Positions 10,795 through 19,526 of a stretch of 44,943 nucleotides of DNA are shown here, one piece after another (the first letter of the stretch is position 1; every line of letters begins with the position of its first letter). A program made the position numbers and the translations under genes. The DNA lies in assembly GCA_030374805.1 (NCBI GenBank), contig JARGSG010000062.1:1-44943 (forward strand), written 5' to 3'. This stretch comes from Gracilaria gracilis. Taxonomy: Eukaryota > Rhodophyta > Florideophyceae > Gracilariales > Gracilariaceae. The notes beneath the pieces are model-generated. The model made no database searches and was not told the origin of the DNA. It worked only from the letters and a program-made list of their open reading frames with translations.

Positions 10795-12863
10795 GTCGTT
10801 GCTCCTTCTGTTCTCGTGGTGTTCCCTGATTGTCCATATGACCCCGTTCGTGCTACCGAACTCGGATTACTTCCGACTGACCGACTTCTTTTTCGAATGT
10901 ATGTGGGTTCCTTGCTCTTCAGGGATAAGGCATTTTTCCGCTCCACACCGTGAGGTCTATTGGAGTCTCTGTTGCCATCATCTTCATCGGTTAAATCAAT
11001 CACATTGTTCTTGGTACCGTTCTGAACTCCATTTGGTTTCGTCTGAGCAGCCCAGTCTCGGGCTCTGCTTTGCTCATGAGGTACACGGCCGTCCTCATAT
11101 GGTATTCTTCTTTGTCTGAAGACAATGACTCGACATCGGCCTCCGCCACCATCAATGTCGTAGTCAGGAAGCGAACAATCGAATCGAATGAACAGTGGAG
11201 TAGGTGCTAAAGGTCTTTGGACCCTACGTTGGCTCAGATTGGTGTCAGCAACAATCAAGATATGTACAACACCTGCAGCCAGGCCAGCAACGCCTTCATC
11301 ATCTGTCTCCTCACCTTGCCATAGGCTTTCTGTGTTCTGGGAAGAGATATACTGATGCAAATCAGGCTTCAAATGGCCTAAAACGGTTTGAATGTTCAAC
11401 GCTCGAAACATTGGAATCCCACGCAAAACCTCACCCAACGCACATGTAACGATGGGATGTCCAGCATGGATCACGACAGAGAGTGGATGCGATTGTGTGG
11501 AACATGAGTATACAAACTGCAACTCACGGATAAGATAGAAGGCTTTCTCTGACATGCCAACAAAATCGCTTTCCCCGAGCATTGTAGTAGGCGTGGCCAG
11601 GAAACGAGCAGATAACCGACGACCCGCATGGCGTCTCGAGCGACGCTTTCGACGTTGAGAAGCTTTCAAAAAGACAGCAACACCTAGAGATCCTATCTCC
11701 CGCTTCAAGAGCATCAGTTCATCGTTCCCGAGCTTCATGCTGCTGTTCATAACCGCAACATCCATCACACCATCCAGTTGTCGTTGACCTCCCGGTTCGT
11801 GAGAAGATTGCTCGCAATGAACACCGTATTGAATGTTCTCGACATCTATCAAACCTCCATGGGTATCCCTTGCACTTTTTTCATAGCAAGGACTCCACAG
11901 AACGTCGTGTGAGTTCTCAAAAGTGCTTCGAGACATGAGGTTATATTCAATGGAATATAACAACAAGCGGTTGAGGTTAATTCTGGCTATGGCAAGAATG
12001 AGGGGTCGGCGACTGGGAGGAAGAGCGCGAAAGTAATCTCTGATTAGTGCAGCGCATGGGTGAGAACGCAACCCAGCTTCTTCTGCTTGGTCGACTAAGA
12101 GCAAGCTTATTCGCCGTAAATGCAGTTTGTTTGTTCGCGCATGGCCTAAGGCCAAATGTGGTTTGGTTATAACTGCGTCATGTTCTGCCAAGAGTGTGTC
12201 TAAAGCACCATCACTTGTTACTTGTTGAGTTCCATATCGTATGGTGGGTGGCTGACCATGCGAAGAAAACAGAAAAAAATAGCGTTCAGCGTTGCGATTG
12301 GAAGTGAGTATCAGCACAGAGCGCAGAGGTCGTCTGATTGCCACGGGATCCTTTGAGCGGCGGATGCGCTGTACCTGAAGAACGTTTTGCACGGACTCGA
12401 TGAGTAATCGCTCACGTGGGTTCTGAGGTGCATGGATGATGTTCTGGTTACGTGGGATGAGAATGAGCAAGTTACGAAGTTCGAGGCGTGGTAATGAACG
12501 TCGCAAGTCGTCTATATCGGAAGATGAAGACGGCAATGGCGCTGTCTTCGAAACGACTCGTTTCTCGGAAACTATCGTGAGGACGAACTCGGGGCGGGGC
12601 AACCCGCCCGCGATGGTGGATTCCGGGGGATGTCCGACATGATGAAAGTACCGCAACCAAGCCGGAGAGCAAAAGAATCGGATGAAGGAGTCGTTGTTCG
12701 TGATTTGACTGGGAAGGGCTACGAAAGCCGCGGGGAAACCAGTACGTGTACTGAACGAGCACATAAAGATTACGAGGCACGTCCAGTGGTCAGCACGCCG
12801 GAAATGACAAGCGCGAGGATGCACCGTAGAGCTCGCAAAGTCTGCTATGGTTTGGTGCCACAA
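10791..12863 (-). CDS. Dicer/RIG-I-type helicase-like protein, catalytic motifs lost, with SUMO-interaction motif
   Basis: One uninterrupted 690-codon ORF. Residues about 126-310 follow the Dicer helicase N-lobe: NLLILIPRNQNIIHA sits where the NxIxxxPTGxGKT ATP loop should be, TKPHLALGHARTNKLHLRRI where TAQVLLDxLRHGxLxLxDI lies, then SLLLVDQAEEAGLRSHP where DECHHAxxxHP lies, then PPSRRPLILAIAR where RPxILGLTASP lies. Residues about 459-585 follow the C-lobe (VVIHAGHP, VVHILIVAD, PLFIRFDCSLPDYD, GGGGRCRV). Walker A, DECH and TASP are all replaced, so ATP hydrolysis is not expected. Between the lobes are an insert and a basic run (KASQRRKRRSRRHAGRR, 400-416). Near the C-terminus NNVIDLTDEDD (619-629) is a textbook SUMO-interaction motif. 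No PAZ or RNase III domain is present. The open frame despite lost catalysis suggests a retained non-enzymatic role, or recent decay by substitution only. The start is uncertain: the N-terminal 90 residues match nothing. Confidence 0.7.
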   Translation of the reverse strand: MWHQTIADFASSTVHPRACHFRRADHWTCLVIFMCSFSTRTGFPAAFVALPSQITNNDSFIRFFCSPAWLRYFHHVGHPPESTIAGGLPRPEFVLTIVSEKRVVSKTAPLPSSSSDIDDLRRSLPRLELRNLLILIPRNQNIIHAPQNPRERLLIESVQNVLQVQRIRRSKDPVAIRRPLRSVLILTSNRNAERYFFLFSSHGQPPTIRYGTQQVTSDGALDTLLAEHDAVITKPHLALGHARTNKLHLRRISLLLVDQAEEAGLRSHPCAALIRDYFRALPPSRRPLILAIARINLNRLLLYSIEYNLMSRSTFENSHDVLWSPCYEKSARDTHGGLIDVENIQYGVHCEQSSHEPGGQRQLDGVMDVAVMNSSMKLGNDELMLLKREIGSLGVAVFLKASQRRKRRSRRHAGRRLSARFLATPTTMLGESDFVGMSEKAFYLIRELQFVYSCSTQSHPLSVVIHAGHPIVTCALGEVLRGIPMFRALNIQTVLGHLKPDLHQYISSQNTESLWQGEETDDEGVAGLAAGVVHILIVADTNLSQRRVQRPLAPTPLFIRFDCSLPDYDIDGGGGRCRVIVFRQRRIPYEDGRVPHEQSRARDWAAQTKPNGVQNGTKNNVIDLTDEDDGNRDSNRPHGVERKNALSLKSKEPTYIRKRSRSVGSNPSSVARTGSYGQSGNTTRTEGATT

Positions 12864-13400
12864 ACTTCAGCATCTTTAAGAGTTGCCCGTTTTGTTTGCG
12901 GTTGAACAGTAAACAGAAGCTTTGTGGATAGATACAAGGGTACGACGGTACAGGCTGGTTTGGCGGAGTAGCTAGAACACGTCACACGTGCTGCGATTTT
13001 GACCAATTTTCGTTTGATCCCCCACCCCGACAGCTGTGCGATCTGCGGTTACGAGCACTTCGTCAGAAGCCACTTGTCAAAAAGCCGCATGGCATATAAA
13101 ACCGGTTGGTCGGACATGATTGGTGGAATACGGATTTGGCATCAATCGAAGGTAGATATGTTATCAAGCTGCACTTGAACACCTCACCACCGCTCTTCGT
13201 CTATCGACGGGCAATGCTCGGACATGAGTGCTGCTCAAGTATGACGAGAAGTTGCTCAAGGATTTGCAGTCCTAATGTCAGGACAACATCTATCGCTAAT
13301 GTTTGATTTGGCCATGTGATCCGAGATATTCCCCACTCCAGAATCCGAGAACAATCATCAGCGCGAGGTTGCGAACGGTTACATTCGCCAATAAACGGCA
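12864..13400. promoter_or_regulatory. Divergent spacer between helicase-like ORF and cyclase-like gene
   Basis: 537 bp separate the two divergent starts. TATAAA at 13095-13100 (in GGCATATAAAACC) lies 301 bp upstream of the plus-strand ATG at 13401 and would serve a 5' leader or an upstream exon. Short open frames between 13106 and 13400 match nothing I know, though one could be a 5' exon. No other regulatory site is evident. Confidence 0.4.
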
Positions 13401-14776
13401 ATGATCGCAAAAAGTCAAGTAGAGAACATTGGATTTATCCCCAGTGCCCCGTTCAGAGTGAAGTCGTTCAACTTGAATTCAAGAACATCATCTGTGAGAA
13501 TCCATCGAGTCACAGAATGGACTGCAAGAGCTGTATGGCCTCAACCGTGTCAGATACCTCCGCTCATAAATTCAAAGCATGCGCTTTCTTATTATTCGCT
13601 TCGTCAACCTAAGGAGAACTTTTTCGAGGGATGGTATTTGAGGATATCTATTCCTAAGACAAATGAAAGCTTTGCCTTCATGTTCGCAATTGAAGCACCT
13701 GGAGAAGGAACGGTACAGCTTTTATCGTCTGACGATTCGTTATATGTTTCCAAATTGGCTAAAGAGTGCGGCAAGTTTTATGGAAGTACGAATTGATTCG
13801 ATATTGGGCACTGGGTTCACAAGTCAGACAAGGATAGTAGTCACGATTCCAAAACCGCAGACCACTCTACTCTGAGGGGATATCAGATATCTGACACCTC
13901 CACTCATGGGCTGTTTGACAGCGATGGTGAACTGCCTAGCTCAACGCAAATTCAGTGGGGGATTGACTATACGCCAATGCTAACATGGGGAAGTCGCGGA
14001 AGCTCGCCTCATACATCGTCTTGGCTTGCGAAGTTTGGAATATTTGAACCGGGGTATCAAGTACTTATGGCGCATGGCGCAATAAGCAGGGGAGACATTC
14101 GCTGCGGGGATGTGGAAGTGGACGTAACAGGTGGTTCTGTTTACTGCGAGAAGAACTGGGGACGCTCATTCCCAAGTCGATGGTGGTGGGTTCAAGCTAA
14201 TGAGTTCGAGGATGAAGCAGACTTGTCAATTTTGGCTCTCGGCGCGATACGAGAAGTTGTAGTCAAGACTGAAACAATCGGGATGCTATGCGTGCACTAT
14301 AAGGGAGAAATGTACGAGTTTACTCCATGTAAGTCACCGCATTATGTACGCTACCTGGGCTTTAGAAGAAGCGAAACGAGAGACTAACTGTTGTGATGTG
14401 AGCAGGGAGCTGTGAGTATGTGAAGTGGGACGTGGATGACTGGGGTTGTTGGAAGGCTTCGGCAAAGGCGCTGACAGGCCACGAGATGATTATTGAAGCG
14501 CGCACAGACGAGCGTCCTGTACAGGTTCTAGGACCATCGAAGGAGGGGATGGTGTTCAATGTGCGAGACTGCTCGCGTGGGGAACTGAGCGCGACTCTGA
14601 AGGGCGCAGACGGCGAAATCATTCTAGAGCGCATGACGTGCCACAACGCGCAAGTGGAGGTTGGCGGAGAGTGGGAGGGTCGATGGGTGGAACATGTGCC
14701 GTCGTTTTCGCCGCTACTGCGCTTCATCATTCACTCGTTCAACGGGCCGAAAGTGGCCACCACTCCTCACACGTAA
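13401..14776 (+). CDS. Tocopherol cyclase-like protein, three exons
   Basis: Exons 13401-13785, 13861-14328 and 14406-14776 join in frame to about 407 codons. Family marks in order: ENFFEGWYLRISIP and FAFMFAIEAPG (tocopherol cyclase FFEGWYxKVSIP, SFxFMYSxExP); SSDDSLYVSKL...GKFYG; GSVYCEKNWGRSFPSRWWWV (EKNWGxxFPxxWFWVQ); CVHYKGEMYEFTPW; KWDVDDWGCW; EARTDE; and NVRDCSRGEL near the end. Tocopherol cyclase closes the chromanol ring of vitamin E in plastids of photosynthetic organisms. Length is close to a mature cyclase. The 75 residues before FFEGWY are rich in Ser and Arg and could hold a transit peptide, but a missing 5' exon is possible, since a stop lies just upstream of the ATG. Without the first intron the frame meets a TGA at 13794, so the intactness call rests on that splice. 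It lies in transposon cargo, so it may be a captured host gene. Confidence 0.75.
13786..13860 (+). other. Predicted intron 1 of the tocopherol cyclase-like gene
   Basis: GTACGA...CCGCAG, 75 bp. Removing it skips the in-frame TGA at 13794 and keeps the frame (codon split after its first base), giving GKFYGNHSTL at the junction, which aligns roughly with the FWGDRHxLxLG segment of the family. The donor is weak. An alternative is a real stop or a pair of frameshifts, since another frame reads VRIDSILGTGF here. Confidence 0.5.
14329..14405 (+). other. Predicted intron 2 of the tocopherol cyclase-like gene
   Basis: GTAAGT...GAGCAG, 77 bp. Removing it joins EFTP to WSCEYVKWD, restoring the conserved segment MYEFVPWxxxVxWExSxWGYW of the family. 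Strong donor, and same size class as intron 1. Confidence 0.88.
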
Positions 14777-15025
14777 AAGGTGAGACGTAGCGCTATCGAC
14801 ATGACCAAGCGCAACAAACAAGACACTCGCTGTTCAGCAAGACACTCGCTGTTCAGCGAGCGGCACGAGCGATGCACCTCCACTTGGGCGTTTTTGTCAA
14901 AGTTTCGCTTTTGCCGACAGCTCACTTTCACTTTTCGCTTCGCTCACGCCACAAGCGCCGCGCGCCGCTATACCGCACCTCATCAACCGGCTGTGTCTGC
15001 AACATGGGTGACGCACCAGTCAGAA

Positions 15026-15965
15026 ATGGCGACCGATGCGTCTCCGTCAAGCATGTGGGCGCTCATTGACCAGCATCGCATTCACTCTCGCAACCAGCAA
15101 CTTCGTCTAAACCGCTCTATAATAGATGCCAAACTGCAACAAGAGCACTTGAAGCACTGGAAGGTCCAACCGAATCATGAAGCTTTCAAGTCAGTAGGCG
15201 GTCAGATAGGGTGCACCATTCTCATCTCGTGGCTGTATGACGCATGCAGCACACGCAATCTGAAGCCTTCAATACCATTTCTTGCCGTCAACTACGTGGA
15301 CCGAATGCTGTCAACAGGCTGCCATTCTCCGAGCCTAGCACAGATCGTCGCATCAGTTTGCATTCGCCTTGCAGCAAAGATGGAGCAAGTCGGAGGAGAC
15401 AACATGGATGTTCCAAACTTCACGCACCGTCCTCTTCCACTGCATTTTGAGCTATATGTTCTCAACTCGTTGAAGTGGCAGATGAATGTTCCTACCATCC
15501 ATTCGTTTTTGACCATGTTTGCCGACCTGGTTTGGTTACCGCCTTGCTCACGGGCTCGGGTTTAGGAATATGCAAAGCACATATCTCTCTGTGAGTTTTT
15601 TCTTCCACCAACGAACCTTCTTATTATTAGTTGATTGATCTCTGACTCAGCAGCCAGGTGTGGAATCTCAACATTTTTACCCGTCATCTCTTGCGTTGGT
15701 GTGTATCCTCTTGCTGGAACAGCATAGTCTGTTGCCTCTTCCTTGCAAGACGCTTGCTTTCGGGCTTGTACGCGAGCTAAGGCTAAATGCAAACGAGGTG
15801 TCAGACGCGTTCAAGACATTTCGACACGTCTGCTTCTCTTTCAATTGTGAACACCATGAAGATGATCATTATCAACAAAATGGCACAGACAGCTCGTCCA
15901 CCACGGCGTATCCCGACTCAACTTCGACACAAAGCTCTACTGCGCAACCTGACGTGCCAGCATGA
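15026..15965 (+). pseudogene. D-type-like cyclin, disrupted
   Basis: From Met at 15026 the frame gives a cyclin N-terminal box: ILISWLYDACSTRNLKPSIPFLAVNYVDRMLSTG, then LAQIVASVCIRLAAKMEQ and LHFELYVLNSLKWQMNVPTIHSFL, matching the five-helix cyclin fold (WLYDxx...LAVNYLDRFLS...LAxxCLxLAxKMEE...LxxLxWxxxxxTPxxFL). The frame meets TAG at 15563. Coding resembling the second cyclin box resumes in another frame (SQHFYPSSLALVCILLL, about 15663-15713) and ends at 15965 with a Ser/Thr-rich tail. A GTGAGT at 15591 and CTCAG at 15646-15650 could bound a 60-bp intron, but that splice does not remove the TAG or restore frame. Cyclins of this type activate a CDK in G1. As it stands the gene is broken, unless an unusual splice spans the stop. 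Confidence 0.72.
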
Positions 15966-16093
15966 TGCACAGGGCATCGTGATGGGAAGGCTACCGCGCA
16001 TGCGATCGACTGCAGCAGATGAATGTGACAACGAAAAGAGGCAGTGAACTGTACACTTCATATGTTTAAAGAATCGATGGCTTAAGGTGTAGT

Positions 16094-16545
16094 CTATGAT
16101 TTTGGATAAGTGAGCTGCCAACCTTTCTTATTAGCAGTAACCACAGCCAAAGCCCTTAGCACTTCGAACTTTTCCATAGATTTGTCTCCCATAGCAGCCA
16201 TGAGTGTCTTGCTAGTCACAGGAGCATTATCCTGCGCGTGCAAAAATGTGAACACCTTTTCGTAGAACGCATTCATCTCTACAAGCTTCCCTGCGCGAAC
16301 TTTGATATTCCGCGGCAGGCGATTATAGGACGCTTTCAAAATGGGTTGAAACGAATGGGATGCAGCGCGATTAGAGTTTGCAGTGGGGGTGGGGGCTTGA
16401 GATGAGCTGGGCTTCGGTTTCTGTTTTTGTTTAAGCTTTTGCTTTTGCTTGGGATTCCGTGGAGGTTGCTTGGTAACTGGGGATTTGATAACTGGGCTCT
16501 CCAGGGCCGCAACTCGATCTGGATTAAGGTCTATATTCTCCTGAG
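16094..16545 (-). other. Unrecognised gene fragment with basic low-complexity linker
   Basis: The minus-strand frame is open from about 16545 to the stop at 16094, without a clear start. It begins QENIDLNPDRVAALESPVIK, passes through a Lys/Gln run (KQKQKLKQKQKPKP) and a Ser/Pro/Thr stretch, and ends in a folded-looking 75-residue domain (NAFYEKVFTFL, SKTLMAAMGDKSMEKFEVLRALAVV, KKGWQLTYPKS). The last part could be a winged-helix end, but I do not recognise it. Its upstream end overlaps the downstream end of the ABC transporter fragment in a different frame, so the two are separate pieces joined at about 16540. Confidence 0.4.
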
Positions 16546-18000
16546 GAGGAAGTATATGGGCAGAAAGCGCGTCGGTAGTAGCTTGACTTGTGTCTTGTCC
16601 ACTTCCTCGTTGTACATGTTCATAAACACGTCTTGCACACCGATAGAGGCTACAATTTCAAAGTTGTCCACTGCCTCCGACGCCACAGTCCCTGCTGCTG
16701 CATAACGAGTCTCGGAATCCGCATCGAAGCCGGTCATCATCTTCAGCTGACCCATTTGCGCTATGGCCCCTAGCGGGAACACAGTAGTAACGACCAGAGC
16801 CACTCTCCAGCACGCAATATAGGCGATCAAGAAACCTGTTAGCACAGTGCTAAGGCCGAACGCAAATGTTCCAAGCACATCTCCTGTAATCCCCTTCACC
16901 TGCGTTGCTTCGGTAGCCAACCGTGTTGAGAGCGCTCCTAGCGAGTTCTCCTTCATATCAAAGAAGCCCATGTCCTGCTTCAAAAGAGCCCGGAACGAAG
17001 CTCTTCGCAGCTTAAAGGTCATGAGCTCACCACTGATACCAAGCATGGCGTGCTGCAAGAAGTTGCCGAGAAAAGAAATTCCACCTAGCGCCACATAAAG
17101 CAGTGCGTACTTGGTAACCGCTCCTTTGTCATTTTCGCTCAATATCTCTTCGATAACTTCTGAAAAGACGATGGCCATAGCTGGAAAAGCAGCTCCGTTC
17201 AAAGCCGCTCCAATCATACCAAGTAAAATGAATAGCCATTCGTTTCTGTTTGTCTTGAACGCACGAGATATGATTCCTTTATCCACGGCTGCTTCAGTGC
17301 TTTCCTCACCGCCTTTAACAGCACCATCCACTTGAACACTATGGGAGAGGGAAGTACTGGCTACCTTGGCGAGAGTTGGACTTGGAATTTTACCCGTCGT
17401 GGCTCCATCTTGCTTCGGTTCTATGGCTTTCTGAGCTTCCACGCGTTGGTGCTTAATTAGAGTGCGATAAGAACCACCCTCAATAGCCACTAGGTCACTG
17501 TGAGTACCAGATTCCACGATAAATCCTCTATCGATAACGGAGATCACGTCCGCATTATTCACGGTGCTCAACCTATGCGCAATAGTGATAGTAGTGCGAC
17601 CAGCAGACGCTCTTTCAAGGGCACTTTGTACAACACCCTCGGACTGAGCATCCAACGCTGCAGTAGCTTCGTCCAGGATCAAAATCTTCGGGTTTCGAAT
17701 AAGTGCACGGGCAATGCACACCCGTTGCTTCTGACCTGCGCTCAGCAGGACTCCTCGCTCTCCAAGCATAGTATCATATTGCTCAGGCAGCTTCATGATG
17801 AAGTCATGAGCATTGGCCTTCTTGGCCGCTTCCACAATATCCTCGTCTGCACTTCCATACGACGTAGCACGTTCTTCCCTATTTTCTCATCAACAACAGC
17901 TTCCATAGCAGCACCCAAAGCTATGTTCTCCCGAATTGTACGGGCAAACAAAGTTGGCATCTGACGGACATATCCAATCCTACGTAGTCCAATAAAACAC
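16531..18000 (-). pseudogene. ABCB/P-glycoprotein-type ABC transporter fragment
   Basis: The minus strand encodes the middle of a full-size ABCB exporter. First comes a Q-loop piece (IGYVRQMPTLFARTIRENIALG, about 17990-17925). A frameshift near 17870 follows, then a long frame: EAAKKANAHDFIMKLPEQYD, signature LSAGQKQR (LSGGQ variant, about 17742), Walker B ILILDEATAALD, H-loop TIAHRLST (about 17583), a charged linker, and several membrane segments of the second transmembrane domain (LFILLGMIGAALNGAAFPAMAIVF and later helices) down to KLLPTRFLPIY. Walker A of the first ATPase, both outer membrane domains' remainders and the second ATPase are missing. About 480 of the usual 1,200-1,300 residues remain. 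It cannot transport; it is a captured internal piece. Confidence 0.85.
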
Positions 18001-18026
18001 TACATGTTCTCCTCGTCATCAATGTT

Positions 18027-19356
18027 CTAAACCGGAACAGGAACCCCTGTTAATTCAGGACGGCGTAGATTACGAGCGCGGATAATATCCACCAGCTTAT
18101 CCCGCTTAGTAGTAGACCTTGGCACGTACAAAACAGAGGCTTGCTCTTCCTCTCCAGAGTCCATCATTTGAAAAGATTCCTTGCAGGTGGAGTACCACTT
18201 CTGAACGTCTTCCTCCATATTCCGCACTTCCGACATAGAAAACACCCGACTCCTTTCCTCACCTTCCTGAATGCAGTAATTTTGAAGCTTCATGCAGAGA
18301 ACGACGATACTCGCATTTTTATTGACATCAAAGTTCAGCCGCTTCTGAAGTATCCTCCACCTGGCAACCAGACGTCCAAAAGCCTGTTCGACATGAACGC
18401 GCATTGAGGAGAGGAAATAGTTAAAAGCTTTCTCATAATAAAAACGCACCTGCGAGGCGGGAATTGGAGTTATCAAGTAATCAGTGCACACATACGCCTC
18501 GTCTCCTACTATCCAGAACTCCACTGGGTAAACCGTTATTGCGCAGATGTGTGGAAAGTTTTGACGAGGCGTAGGCAAGTGAGTCGTGCGTTGAGCCTAC
18601 GCACTTGGCCGAAACAAAAAGAAACTTACCTTCTGCATCCACTACCGCCTGTACTGGAAGGGCGTAGTACCACCTTCCGGCACCAGTATTTGGCTGGATT
18701 CCGGTTTGGCGCGCTTTATCTTGATGGCGATGCCATCGATAGCGCCAATACAGCCCGACAATGGGCTTACTTTCGTCCGCGATATTTTAAACCCGTTTGA
18801 CAGTTTTTGTAGTTCGTCGAACGATTGCGGTATACCTGGAAGCCGCAGAACGTGTGACAAAGCTTGACATGTCTCATGAAATACATAATAAACTGTAGAA
18901 CGTTGTGTTCTATACAGCTGATGGACAGTGTCAACTGTACCCCCGGTTAGAAGGCTGAGAGTAATTCCCACTCGCATGGCGGGAGATAAGACCGGTCTCC
19001 GCGCGCGTTTTCCCCATATTGGTATCTTTGTTGATAAGAGGGGCTACGAGCCCGACGAGCTTGTAGAATGATTTTCGATTCATTCTATAGTCGCGTTTGA
19101 AGCTCGTCGGGCTCAAGAAATCTGTAATAGACTCGAACGTTGTATCCTTACGGGCGACAGTAGGACAAAGGTAAGATGTGATAGATCCGGTTCTGCGAAA
19201 AGTAAGTTGATGCGCGATACCTAGGCGCACTCGATGGCGACGGTTGGAATCGATATTTGCTAGCACCACGGCAAATGAGATGTTATTCGTCATGTCGGCT
19301 CCGTGATCGCCAGTGCTCTCGTGACCTGATCGTCGGCCAAGTAGCACATAGCGCAT
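18027..19356 (-). pseudogene. PIF/Harbinger (HARBI1-type) DDE transposase, frameshifted
   Basis: Read leftward from the right end of the element. The N-terminal part contains LLGRRSGHESTGDHGADM and KRDYRMNRKSFYKLVGLVAPLI. After a shift near 19010 comes a helix-turn-helix (TGGTVDTVHQLYRTQRSTVYYVFHETCQAL, in two parts) and the first catalytic Asp in GCIGAIDGIAIK (about 18737). After a shift near 18668 come ALPVQAVVDAEGKFLFVSAK and GSTHDSLAYASS. After a shift near 18525 come the second Asp in WIVGDEAYV (about 18503) and the Glu in MRVHVEQAFGRL (about 18389), 37 residues apart, followed by a short tail. All three acidic residues are kept, so decay looks recent, or the shifts are assembly errors. 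The protein would cut and rejoin the element ends. An extra in-frame start upstream, to about 19477, is possible. Confidence 0.88.
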
Positions 19357-19504
19357 AGAAAGAAACGAAATGGCGCATATTACGGAACACAGAGCGAGAA
19401 AGCCTTTGGCCCTGCTTTCTCGAAGGGGGGCACCTGCGCCTTAATTTACAGTCCATTATATTGAGCGCTTCAAACATTCACGCCTACGAAGCGTGAACGT
19501 TCAC

Positions 19505-19526
19505 CGCTTGTTTAGACACCGCCTAA
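19505..19526 (-). repeat. Right 19-bp terminal inverted repeat and target duplication (TAA)
   Basis: CGCTTGTTTAGACACCGCC at 19505-19523 is the exact reverse complement of the left end. TAA follows at 19524-19526, and the satellite resumes (TGGTGGAGCTTGGGAAGG) at the base expected from intact units. Confidence 0.95.

Larger units (their letters stand above)
7834..19523. mobile_element. Giant PIF/Harbinger-like DNA transposon carrying cargo genes
   Basis: The 11,690-bp block interrupts a 466-bp satellite unit. Seen: perfect 19-bp terminal inverted repeats beginning GGCGGTGTC, a TAA on each side, and only one TAA at the matching place in uninterrupted units (CCAAGACTAATGGTGG). Known: PIF/Harbinger elements make 3-bp TWA duplications and encode a DDE transposase plus a Myb/SANT-like accessory protein, and both proteins are present here at opposite ends, pointing inward. 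Between them lie about 8.2 kb of sequence unrelated to transposition: DAHP synthase piece, unknown piece, Dicer-like helicase ORF, tocopherol cyclase-like gene, cyclin, unknown piece and ABCB piece. The transposase has at least three frameshifts, so this copy is probably not autonomous unless these are sequencing errors. The mosaic cargo points to gene capture. Confidence 0.93.

Noticed and set aside
18600..18660. GTAAGT at about 18632 (minus strand) as an intron donor within the transposase
   Set aside because: The sequence across it encodes a conserved transposase segment (VVDAEGKFLFVSAK) in one of the frames, so a frameshift explains the region better than an intron.
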